From Allium sativum (lineage: Eukaryota; Streptophyta; Magnoliopsida; Asparagales; Amaryllidaceae), in contig CM060924.1 in NCBI GenBank assembly GCA_030737875.1, positions 145,694,197 to 145,758,196 of the forward strand: 64,000 bases of DNA, read 5' to 3'. Shown here piece by piece: positions 38,845-49,730 of this stretch. Made by a program: the position numbers and the translations under genes. Under the pieces are notes generated by a model that was given only the letters and a program-made list of their open reading frames with translations, was not told the origin of the DNA and searched no databases. Every line of letters begins with the position of its first letter. Positions within the stretch are counted from its first letter, which is position 1.

Positions 38845-39170
38845 TCAATTACCAATGAGACGATGCCTATGCCTATGAACATAAGGCCATTGCCTACGAC
38901 CATGATCCATGACTATGAGATTATTGCTTAAGATTATGAACATAAGACTATTGTATATGACCATGACTTTGAAATTATTACAGTTAATTGCCTATGACTA
39001 TTTAGGATAATTGCCTAGGAATATTTTGGTTAATTATCCATGATTATTGTGGTTAATCGCCTATGATTCATAACTATGAGATTTCTAACTATGACCATGA
39101 CTATGACTATTGTGGTTAATTACCTAAGACTATTATGGTTAATTGTTTATGCCCATAACAATATAGTTAC
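38845..39170 (+). repeat. Degenerate array of GGTTAATTGCCTATGACTAT units
   Basis: Irregular copies of TTGTGGTTAATTGCC and CTATGACTATGA. It is repeated in the 3' LTR at about 45175-45500. Confidence 0.8.
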
Positions 39171-40069
39171 AAACCATGTTGTACACCGAACTGGCATTTT
39201 GTTGGATCCCATACCTAGGGTGCGACTTGCTTAGTTTATTCCTATTTGCTATTATGTACACCAAAACCATTGGATCCATTATCCTTGTATTTGGCTCACT
39301 TTTCATGCCTATTCTTTTATGTCAATTCTCATGTTTATCCTCTATTCCCTTTTTAGTTTCATTTCATGAGTATTTAGAAAACTTGTGAAATCATGGTATA
39401 CATACGTTATGAATGCGGGGTTATTTGGGTATAACATGAAATCTATATTATTTGGCATAATTTAGAGCATGTATTATAACATGACTATTAGATGCAAATT
39501 GGGGTAATTTGACGTGTATTATAGAAGATGTAATTTGATATATTAAATATAGTATTAGCTAGTAAACTAAGCTTTAGGCCTAAATTGTAAACTAGAGTAT
39601 CAAATCTAGTTTTGACATGAACTGTAAATGGGAATACTAGATCTAAATTGGCATAAAACTGCAGATTGGGTCAAAAGATAGATAAATCAAGATTTGGCCT
39701 AGAATTTAGGTATGTTAGTGGGCATGACAAATGAATATGATATAGGCCAAATTAATTTAAAATAGTTGTTAGCAATTTACGTATAGATAAAAAGGATAAA
39801 TATGTAAATCTAGGAAAGACGAATATGCCTAGCACGAGGTTAGATTGAGTTACGGTATAAGACTGCCCGGAACCGCCCGGCAAATCCAGCAACCGTAACA
39901 ATACCTATCTAATGTGGGTGGTTAGAGCATTGAGCCCAAAAGGAACCGAGGTTAGACAAAGTTGTGGTGTAAATCTGCCAGGATCCGACCGGCACATCTA
40001 GTGACCGCAACAATATCTGTCTAATGTGAGTGGTTGGTGCTTTAAATGGATAATTTAAGGCTAAGAAAC

Positions 40070-40790
40070 AGTTAAGCTAGAATGGGAGGGTTAAGTCCAT
40101 AGGAACACTTAACCAACTTAACATGTTAACAAGACAAGACTTGTAAGGGTTAAATAACCGTTATAACTTGTTAACTAGACTAGAAGGTGGGGTTAAGTAA
40201 AATACACTTAGCCAATTTAACATGTTAACTAGACTAGAAGGTGGAGTTAAATAAACTTAGAACACTTAGCCATCATAGTGTGACAAATGAACAAGGTTAA
40301 GTTAAAACATGAAGGGACAACACTTAACCATTAGAACATGTGAATTAAATAGATGTTAGGGTTAAGTTAACTAATAGAACAATTAACCATTATAACATGT
40401 TAGCTAAACAGATGGGCAGGGTTAAGTTAAAAGGAACACTTAAACAATACAAGATGAAGGGGTGGGGTTAAGTAATAAGAAATACTTAACCAATATAACT
40501 TGATTTGTGGTAAGGTTATGTCAACATGAACTACTGATAACACTTAACCGGTTTAACATGACAAATGAATGGGTTAAGTTAACTTGAATTGACTAATGAC
40601 ACTTAACCAAAGTAATAAACCTTAGTTAAAGAGAACTAAGTAAATAACGAGAAGGAGAACTAAGTAATAAACCTTAGTTAAGAAGACTAAGTTGTAAACC
40701 TTAGTTAAGAAAGTTAACGATTCAGGAAACTAAGTGGTAAACCTTAGTTAAGAGAACTAAGTAGTAAACCTTAGTCAAGAAAACCAAGTA
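40070..40790. repeat. Array of paired GGTTAAG / CTTAACC units
   Basis: Many copies of GGGTTAAGT are followed by AACACTTAACCA and AACATG(T), so each unit can fold on itself. The array then shifts to shorter AACCTTAGTTAAGA(A)GACTAAG units. The 3' LTR copy is at about 46400-47127. Confidence 0.85.
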
Positions 40791-42027
40791 GAACACGAGA
40801 AGGAGCGAATGTCCACCTAATCCTGAAGAAGGCTCCAACGAATTTGGGTTACGAAGCACGCGGCTTCAAGGGGACGTGAGGGTACTCTAGGTATCCCTCT
40901 GTGAGGCTGCAGATGATCCTCCTGGGTTCACAGAGGTTAAAGTCTGCGTCAGAAGAACCAAGGGTATGCCTTGGTCGCAATATAAGGCAACCTAAAGACT
41001 AGAATGGACCAACGTGATTCGGCGAGACCAATAACCCTGTGATAGCAACTCGTCGTCTACCTTCCATCTTGACTCAGTCGAGATACGTACAGCGGAAAGG
41101 CGGAGAACTCCAAAAGACCATATACTTGCTATCTAGTTATGGGTGCGGATGGTCATAGGTTGAGTGGGGCATAGGAGGCTTGCGTATAGTTCTCATTTTT
41201 TCAAGGGTGGCCTTTCATTAGTTGAGGGAGGGGTCAAGTGGGACCATAGCTGTTGGAAAAACAGACCTTAGCATCTGCATTGGCAGATATCTGAAAGCTC
41301 CCGACTGAGTTCCGTGTTTCTTGATTAGCCCTGCCATGGGACTCGGGTCGCACATATAGAGGACATGTGCATCTAGACAGCGATAACGATTCGCGACACA
41401 TACGTGGGGAAAGTCTTGGAACATATACCGCTCTAGGTAGTGTGTCCTAGACTAGAGGGCGTCGTTTGATAGGTAGCATAATCCCTAGTTGGACCTAGGT
41501 CGCGTAAACCCTAAAATCCGAGAAACGTTCAATAGGTAGCATAAATCCTAGTAGCCCTGGGTAGCGTATACCCTGGTTGGATCTAGGAGGAGTTCGGTAG
41601 AAAACCCTAGATTAGATCTAGGTAATATATAATAGATGTACACCTGAAAACAACCAAAATTGCGTGGATTGGGATCACGTTATTGTTTTATCAGTTTATA
41701 CAGATTACTAGTTGGACACTAGTTAGGTGGTGCAGAGATATAGAAACCAGAATAACAGGGTAATTGCGAAACAGAGAATGTATGAAAGCATATTCATTTT
41801 ATCAGTGTATTGATTTTGTCCGTAGATCCAGTTTATCAGTACATTCAGTTTTGTCTTACCTTAGCATATCTTGCGTTATCTTGTTAGCCATATCATCATG
41901 GTATTGTCTTGTATTCAGTTAATCCATGTCATGTTGTTTTTACCTATTCACATGTCGAAAGTTACTGAACTTACCAGAATTTATGTCTGACTCTGTTTTC
42001 TTTCACTTTCTTGTCTTTCGTCCCCCT

Positions 42028-42041
42028 CCCCCCCCCCCCAG
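42028..42041 (+). promoter_or_regulatory. Poly-C tract and acceptor-like CAG, 5' LTR
   Basis: A run of twelve C followed by AG|GTCC. The 3' LTR has a run of fourteen C at 48355-48368 and CCGCAG|GG at 48373-48380. Confidence 0.45.
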
Positions 42042-42380
42042 GTCCATAGGGTGGGGACGTTACTACTTGGCTCGGTTTTCTTTCCAAGCTTGAAGATTAG
42101 TCGAAGTTTTGCTTGGATTCTCTTTTCCACTGCTATGACTGGCTCATGCTACATTGGGGAATATAAATGTTAATTTATGCTTCTTTATTTTGTAAGACAA
42201 ATACTCTAGTATTGGAAAATAATTGTTGTACAAACTATTTTATTAGTAAAGTAAAGTTTTATTTTCCGCTATTTTAATTTGTCTGTCTTGTATTTTATCT
42301 GCATCTTTAACCTATAATGTTTCATAGAACTTAGTGCATTCCCTTTGTGAGTGACACTAACGGATGTGGGGTGTTACACG

Positions 42381-42392
42381 TGGTATCAGAGC
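42381..42392 (+). promoter_or_regulatory. Primer-binding site (initiator Met tRNA)
   Basis: TGGTATCAGAGC, two bases after the 5' LTR, identical to the family A site. Confidence 0.92.
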
Positions 42393-43049
42393 TGAAGGTT
42401 GCCGGATCAGATAAAAGATTTGAAAAATTATTTTCAATGATTTTAAAAGAAGCGTTTTCAAAAGAAATGTTTTGTTTTAAAGGCATATTCCCCAAAAGCC
42501 CTACGCACTATCTTCTGATCCTCTGTTTGAATTCTTGTCCCCTTCTTTCTTGAGTCTTCGGGGCTCCTGGCTTTCTGGGAGGTAACCTCATCGCGGCACG
42601 GTTCCGTAGGCTTGATAAGACTATGATACCTATCGAAGGGCAGAGTAGTGCCCGACTTCCATCTATGGCCATAGTAGTTTCACCTGCAGCTAGTTTTCTT
42701 TCAAGCATTGAAGGATTTTCCGTGTGATGGAGGCAGATTTTGAGAAACTTGTCAATATGATTACATAGGGATGGTAAAGATGAGGATGAGGGAGTTTAGC
42801 TAGGGAGCTCAACGCAAGGATGAGAAATTCATGGATATAAACTCGACTCACGAAGAAAGAAGGAATTATAAAACCTAAGACGAGAGGAAGTATCTTTTCC
42901 ATGGTATAATAGGGCATATAATTAAGGACAAGGGCAAGGGACAGGATTTTCAGAAGGGCAAGTGCATGCTTTCACCACCAGAATACTTGAGAGAGAGATA
43001 TATAATAAAGTCTTTGTTGGAAAAGTTCAGCTTTTCGTTTTGACCAACC

Positions 43050-43560
43050 AGTTAGTACTCTTTTGATCTTAGCGCTTCGCATTTGTTCATAACTACTTCC
43101 ATAGTTGAGTCTCTGCACCTTAGGACTTGTATAGTAGAAGATCCCATTAGTGTCTCAAATCCATTTGGTGGTTCGGCCCGTTTACCTTTGGTTTGTAAGG
43201 ATTTGAGAATAACTATATTAAGTGTTGAGTTTAAGCGTAATGCTCATGTTTTTGGTTCCATGGGCTATGAGTTGATTCTAGGCATGGGATGGTTGGCTAG
43301 TAATTCTGAAGGGAGGGTAGTTAGACTTTTGATTTGCCTTGGAAATACCCTTGAGATTTCATGTAAAGAATCAGTTAGGCTTAGCTAGCTAGAATCGCTT
43401 AATGCATTTATCGACGATTTGCAATCCGTTAGGGTAGTCCATGAGTACGTAGATGTTTTTGATTAGGTTAGGAGTTTACCCCTAAAACACGGGATAGACT
43501 TCCGCATTTACCCAGTTGAAAATGAAAATCCAGCTATCCGATCAACGATAATTTTGGAAA
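43050..43560 (+). pseudogene. Ty3/gypsy protease and RT-linker remnant
   Basis: Aspartic protease that would cut the Gag-Pol polyprotein. The frame reads FDLSASHLFITTSIVESL, so the family's D-[ST]-G-A active site is present as D-L-S-A, with Asp at 43065-43067 kept and the Gly lost. The second landmark, ILGM-D-WL, appears as LILGMGWLAS (Asp changed to Gly). The same frame runs past an in-frame TAG at about 43387 into VVHEYVDVF, a second TAG, and HGIDFRIYPV, which is the stretch that leads into reverse transcriptase in plant Ty3/gypsy elements. It then ends abruptly with no reverse transcriptase. Both active-site changes and the stops make it inactive. Confidence 0.8.
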
Positions 43561-44273
43561 TGGAGATCAAGAAGCTTTGCAATCGTGAAGATTAATTAGA
43601 TAAGGTACAGAATAGTGAATCTCAAGAAGATGCGACTTAGAAGACTGAAGACTAGATACACGCATCATACCCTTTTTCTTAAGGGTACATCCTTGATCTC
43701 TTTTTCTAGGAATTTTATGCATACTTTCTAGCGTTTAAGGTATATCCTCTAGGACGTATCATCGATCCTTAGGTAGAAGCCAATGGATGTAAACATGTAT
43801 TTGAAACATGTATTGGAAACATGTATTTGAAACATGTTATGATTGATGGTTGCAAATGGTTGCTCGTGGATGGATATACACACCATAGGCGCTAGAACGA
43901 CTCAGTCACTTTCATATTGCATTCGCATATATGTATTTTCTTAACAGATTTAACTTGATACATTATCATATGGATGTTGCATATGGATGAATGGCTATGC
44001 ACACATGTAGTACTTACATAACTAGGGATGCTTACATACATGATTGGACGCATGGCACTGACGTAATCGCATTAAGGAGGTCAACTGAATCAGTAGACCG
44101 CCTGATTTTGCATTAGATAAAGACATATACACACACTATGCATATGAACATGAAAGCATTAGAAATCTTTTTAAGGACAATGAATGCCTGTGATTGAATG
44201 GTTGAGTAGATGGATGATTGTATGGTAGGACACATTCTTCCTAACTTGAAGATTTTGGGGACAAAATCCTTTT

Positions 44274-44286
44274 AAGAGGGGGAGAA
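44274..44286 (+). promoter_or_regulatory. Polypurine tract of element B
   Basis: AAGAGGGGGAGAA directly before the 3' LTR. Confidence 0.88.
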
Positions 44287-45035
44287 TGTAACACCCTGTA
44301 ATTCTATAACATTAAGTTTCACAAATTAAAGTATAATTAATTTTTAGCAGAAGAATTAAGGGAAACGGGTTACATCATTGCGTTCATCTAGGAATTCTGC
44401 TTGAGATAGAGTCCAAGTTTGCGTAAATCGGACTCCGTATGAAGAAGTTATGGTTTTCGGAAGTTTCAGAATTCAATTTAAAATTCAAATAGCCCGAAAT
44501 AAATTCAAAATTCGAAATCTGGGTCAGAATTGGGCTGGGCGGGAAAATTCCCGCCCAGGACCCAGGTCGACTAGGGGGTCGACCTGGGTACCCGGGTCGA
44601 CCAGGGGTCGACCTATGGGATGACCTACCCAGTCGACCTAGTCAGGTTCTGGGCCAATCTTCTTTGCTGTGCTGAGTCACCTGGGTCTTCTGGATAGTTC
44701 TGAACTGATTTGATGGTTGTTGTTATTTCTAGGGTTCATCTAACGGCTCTAATCAAATTGGAATCCTATACATACAACCTAATACCTAACCTAAAGTTCA
44801 CACAAATTCTCTTAGGCATCTACATGCTGCTTCTCTCTATTCTAACCTCCACCATTAAGATAAATCTAATTCTCCACTAAAATAATTTATAGTTCTTCTT
44901 CAAATTAGAGATTCAAATCAAGATTAAAGCTTTAAGAAAAGAATCAAAGGCTAATTCAATGGTTGTGAGCAACGTCATGCAAATCTTAGCAAATCACCAA
45001 CACTATCTGATTATCCTTTTCTGAAACTGATCAAT

Positions 45036-45044
45036 GTAAGTCAG
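45036..45044 (+). promoter_or_regulatory. Candidate splice donor, element B LTR leader
   Basis: GTAAGTCAG lies about 260 bp after the TATA-like box. It would pair with the CAG at 48376-48378 or an equivalent acceptor. Confidence 0.4.
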
Positions 45045-48000
45045 TTACTTTTTAGATTTGAACGTCTAGATCTATTTGTGGCATGAAATTAAATGAATAT
45101 AAGAATATGCCCGAACCTTTCATTTGAATCTGTGCTTGTATATGCCCTTGGATCTAATTCAGAACTATTGTGGTCAACTACCGATGATACGATGCCCATG
45201 CCTATGCCTATGAACATAAGACCATTGCCTACAACCATGATCCATGACTATGAGATAATTGCTTATGATTATGAACATAAGACTATTGTCTATGACCATG
45301 ACTTTGAAATTATTACAGTTAATTACCTATGACTATTTAGGATAATTTCCTAGGACTATTTTGGTTAATTATCCATGAGTATTGTGGTTAATCGCCTATG
45401 ATTCACAACTATGAGATTTCTACCTATAACCACGACTATGACTATTGTGGTTAATTGCCTAAGACTATTATGGTTAATTGTTTATGCCTATAACAATATA
45501 GTTACAAACCATGTTGTACACCGAACTGGCATTTTGTTGGATCCCATAGCTAGGGTGTGGCTTGCTTAGTTTATTCCTATTTGCTATTATGTACACCAAA
45601 ACCATTGGATCCATTATCCTTGTATTTGGATCGTTTTTGCACGCCTATTCTTTTATGTTAATTCCCATGTTTATCCTCTATTCCTTTCTTAGTTTCATTT
45701 CATGAGTATTTAGAAAACTTGTGAAATCATGGTATACGTACGTTCTGAATGTGGGGTTATTTGGGTATAACATGAAATCTATATTATTTGGCATAATTTA
45801 GAGCATGTATTATAACATGACTATTAGATGCAAATTGGGGTAATTTGACGTGTATTATAGAAGATGTAATTTGATATATTGAATCTAGTATTGGCTAGTA
45901 AACTAAGCTTTAGGCATAAATTGTAAACCAGAGTATCAAATCTAGTTTTGACATGAACTGTAAATGGGAATACTAGATCTAAATTGGCATAAAACTGCAG
46001 GTTAGGTTAAATGATAGATAAATCAAGATTTGTCCTAGAATATAGGTATGATAGTGGGCGTGACAAATGAATATGATATAGGCCAAATTTATTTAAAAGA
46101 GTTGTTAGCAATTTACATATAGATAAAAAGGATAAATATGTAAATCTAGGAATGACGAATATGCCTAACACGAGGTTAGATTGAGTTACGATATAAGACT
46201 GCCCGGAACCGCTCGGCAAATCTAGCAACCGTAACAATAACTATCTAATGTGGGTGATTAGAGCATCGAGCCCAAAAGGACCCGAGGTTAGACTGAGTTG
46301 CGGTGTAAATCTGGCCGGATCCGACCGGCACATCTAGTGACCGCAACAATATCTGTCTAATGTGAGTGGTTGGTGCTTTAAATGGATAATTTAAGGCTAA
46401 GAAACAGTTAAGCTAGAATGGGAGGGTTAAGTCCATAGGAACACTTAACCAACTTAACATGTTATAAAAACAAGACTTGTAAGGGTTAAAAAATCGTTAT
46501 AACTTGTTAACTAGACTAGAAGTTGGGGTTAAGTAAAATACACTTAGCCAATTTAACATGTTAACTAGACTAGAAGGTGGAGTTAAGTAAACTTAGAACA
46601 CTTAGCCATCATAGTGTGACAAATGAACAAGGTTAAGTTAAAACATGAAAGGACAATACTTAACCATTAGAACATGTGAATTAAACAGACGTTAAGGTTA
46701 AGTTAACTAAGAGAACACTTAACCATTATAACATGTTAGCTAAACAGATGGGCAGGGTTAAGTTAAAAGGAACACTTAACCAATACAAGATGAAGGGGTG
46801 GGGTTAAGTAATAAGAAATACTTAACCAATATAACTTGATTTGTGGTAGGGTTAAGTCAACATGAACTACTGATAACACTTAACCAGTTTAACATGACAA
46901 ATGAATGGGTTAAGTTAACTTGAATTGACTAATGACACTTAACCAAAGTAATAAACCTTAGTTAAAGAGAACTAAGTAAATAACGAGAAGGAGAACTAAG
47001 TAATAAACCTTAGTTAAGAAGACTAAGTTGTAAACCTTAGTTAAGAAAGTTAACGATTCAGGAAACTAAGTGGTAAACCTTAGTTAAGAGAACTAAGTAG
47101 TAAACCTTAGTCAAGAAAACCAAGTAGAACACGAGAAGGAGCGAACGTACACCTGATCATGAAGAAGGCACCAACGAATTTGGGTTATGAAGCACGCGGC
47201 TTCGAGGGGACGTGAAGGTACTCTTGGTATCCCTCTATGAGGCTGCAGATGATCCTTCTGGGCTCACAGAGGTTAAGGTCTGCGTTAGAAGAACCAAGGG
47301 TATGCCTTGGTTTCAATATAAGGCAACCTAAAGAGTAGGATGGACCAGAGTGATTCGGAGAGACCAGCAGCCCTGTGATAGCAACTCATCGTCTATCTAC
47401 CATCTTGAGTCAGTCGAGATACGTATAGCGGAAAGGCGGAGAACTCCAAAAGACCATATACTTGCTATCTAGTTATGGGTGCGGATGACCATAGGTTAAG
47501 TGAGGGCATAGGGGGCCTGCGTATAGTTCTCATTTTTTCAAGGGTGGCCTTTCATTAGTTGAGGGAGGGGTCAAGTGGGACCATAGCCACTGGAAAAACA
47601 GACCTTAACATCTGCATCGGTAGATATCTGAAAGCTCCCGACCGAGTTCCGTGTTTCTAGATTATCCCTGCCATGGGACTCGGGTCAGACATATAGAGGA
47701 CATGTGCATCTAGACAGTGATAATGATTCATGACACATACATGGGGAAAGTCTAGGAACATATACCGCTCTAGGTAGTGTGTCCTCGACTAGAGGGCGTC
47801 GTTCGATAGGTAGCATAATCCCTAGTTGGACCTAGGTCGCGTAAACCCTAAAATCCGAGAAACGTTCAATAGGTAGCATAAATCCCAGTAGCCCTGGGTA
47901 GCGTAAACCCTGGTTGGATCTAGGCGGAGTTCGATAGAAAACCCTAGGTTAGATCTAGGTAATAAATAATAGATGTACACCTGAAAACAACCAAAATTGC

Positions 48001-48573
48001 GGGGATTGGGATCATGTTATTGTTTTATCAATTTATACAGATTACTAGTTGGACACTAGTTAGGTGGTGCACAGATATAGAAACCAGAATAACAGGGTAA
48101 TCGCGAAACAGAAAAAGTATGAAAGCATATTCAGTTTATCAGTATATTCAGCTTGTCCGTAGATCCAGTTTATCAGTACATTCAGTTTTATCTTACCATA
48201 GCATATCTTGCGTTATCTTGTTAGCCCTATCATCATGGTATTGTCTTGCATTCAGTTAATCTATGTCATGTTATTTTTACCTGTTCACAAGCTAAAAGTT
48301 ACTAAACTTACCAGGCTTTATGTCTGACTCTGTTTTCTTTCGCTTTCTTGTCTTCCCCCCCCCCCCCCGGCTCCGCAGGGAAGGAACGTTACTACTTGAC
48401 TCAGTTTTCTTTCCAAGCTTGAAGATTAGTCGAAGTTTTGCTTGGATTCTCTTTTCCACTGCTATGACTGGCTCATGCTACATTGGGGAATACAAATGTT
48501 ATTTTATGCTTCTTTATTTTGTAAGACAGATACTCTGGTATTAGAAAACAATTGTTGTACAAACTATTTTATC

Positions 48574-48579
48574 AATAAA
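48574..48579 (+). terminator. Poly(A) signal in element B 3' LTR
   Basis: AATAAA, 130 bp before the LTR end, a normal place for 3' end formation of the genomic transcript. Confidence 0.5.
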
Positions 48580-48708
48580 GTAAAGTTCTATTTTCCGCTG
48601 TTTTAATTTTGTCTGTCTTATAGTTTATCTGCATCTTTTACCTATAATGCTTCACAGAACTTAGTGCATTCCCTTTGTGAGTGATACTAACGGATGTGGG
48701 GTGTTACA

Positions 48709-48713
48709 ACAAC
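48709..48713. repeat. Target-site duplication ACAAC, right copy
   Basis: ACAAC directly after GTGTTACA, matching 37971-37975. Confidence 0.92.
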
Positions 48714-49294
48714 CATTACAAAAATGTATATTTCTTATTTCTTTTGATTTAAATGTGTTCATATCCTCTTTTTATTTATTTTGGGGCAATTTTACAATAA
48801 CTGAAGTTATTAAACTTTTTTATTAGATTTGGAATCTTAAACAATATTAAGCATAAAAAAGTTTGTTTTTGTCGTTAATTTAGACCAAAACATAAATGGT
48901 TAATAATAATAAAATAAAATACAGTAAATATGTTAATGCGCTTAAATAAATATATATATAAATATTTATATCTATTTGAATCTATGTGAATAACACAAAT
49001 ATATTATTATAATAAAGGTTTATTATGGTTGTATGTTTGAATAGTTTTTGTTTATGTGGAAATGTATATGGAAATATAATCCATAATAAACGGAATTAGG
49101 TATTATGACTATTGTAACAAAAAATGGATTTGATTTGCTATAAATAAGATCGTAAATAAAATAAGGAATGTTGTAACCACGTTTGATTGGGGAAATGAAT
49201 TAAATAAGATAAACATGCTAAATGATTGCAACTTTAATTGTGTTAGAAATAAGAAATGTAGCTCCAAATAGGGAAGTAAATAAATAGTGCCTAT

Positions 49295-49350
<56 letters not shown>

Positions 49351-49669
49351 GAAAACAAGAAATAAACCGAATTATAGTAATGTAGAAAAGTTAAAGGAGA
49401 TACAATAAATAAATCAGAATTTAAAATGGGACTGGTATAAAAAAGGATATTTAATGCCTTAGGAAATATGACCATTAGGTTCATAAAACGACAATAATTC
49501 AAATTAATGGTAATAGATGGTATTTAGTGGGTGAATTAGTGCCTTAGGAAATATGACTATTGGTGACATTAATAGCAGAAACCCTTATCAACAATAGTAA
49601 AGGGGAAATTAATAGGGATAAGTCCAATAAGGAAATTAACAAATAAACATCCCAAGATAGGATGTTATA
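48714..49669. mobile_element. Continuation of LTR E and unresolved junction with element C
   Basis: AT-rich, with no gene. By the ACAAC duplication it continues LTR E from 37970, but no TG...CA end followed by CATCT and family C sequence is visible. TGCCTTAGGAAATATGAC occurs at about 49455 and again at about 49539. On the minus strand AATAAGGAGAACT|TATAACATCC near 49669 could be a decayed polypurine tract and LTR start for element C. Confidence 0.35.
49297..49350 (+). repeat. AC/AT compound microsatellite
   Basis: About 18 AC dinucleotides followed by about 9 AT dinucleotides. The Cys/Val-repeat open frames here are artefacts of the repeat. Confidence 0.95.
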
Positions 49670-49730
49670 AGTTCTCCTTATTTATTTCTAGTTAATATAG
49701 AATTAATATAATTAATAATAGGAATTGGAC

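Larger units (their letters stand above)
37976..42378 (+). repeat. Element B 5' LTR (4403 bp)
   Basis: It starts TGTAACACTCCG and ends GGGGTGTTACA. In order it contains a GTCGAC cluster (38267-38339), a TATA box (38469), a GGTTAAT-rich array (38845-39170), a TTAACC array (40070-40790) and a C-run before a CAG acceptor-like site (42040). A deletion near 38710 has removed the donor-like GTAAGT that the 3' LTR keeps at 45036. Confidence 0.92.
42379..44286 (+). mobile_element. Element B internal domain
   Basis: It is 1908 bp long and begins CGTGGTATCAGAGC. The first 650 bp, where gag should be, show only broken frames. A protease remnant follows at about 43050-43560, and the last 700 bp are non-coding up to the polypurine tract. 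The phrase TTTTGGGGACAAAATCC before the tract is typical of plant Ty3/gypsy elements. Confidence 0.85.
37976..48708 (+). mobile_element. Element B: complete 10.7 kb non-autonomous Ty3/gypsy retrotransposon
   Basis: It has two direct LTRs (37976-42378 and 44287-48708), a primer-binding site, a 1.9 kb interior, a polypurine tract and perfect ACAAC duplications. The LTRs start TGTAACAC and end GTGTTACA, and they look nearly identical over long runs, so this is the youngest large insertion visible. The interior retains only a protease region and the linker toward reverse transcriptase. Reverse transcriptase, RNase H and integrase are gone, so movement would need enzymes from a relative. More than 80% of the element is LTR. 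Confidence 0.92.
44287..48708 (+). repeat. Element B 3' LTR (4422 bp)
   Basis: It starts TGTAACACCCTG and ends GTGTTACA, colinear with the 5' LTR. It retains a donor-like AAT|GTAAGTCAG at 45036 and an AATAAA signal at 48574-48579, where the 5' LTR has AGTAAA. Confidence 0.92.

Noticed and set aside
49109..49502. Open frames with Cys-Val repeats
   Set aside because: Translation of the AC/AT microsatellite.
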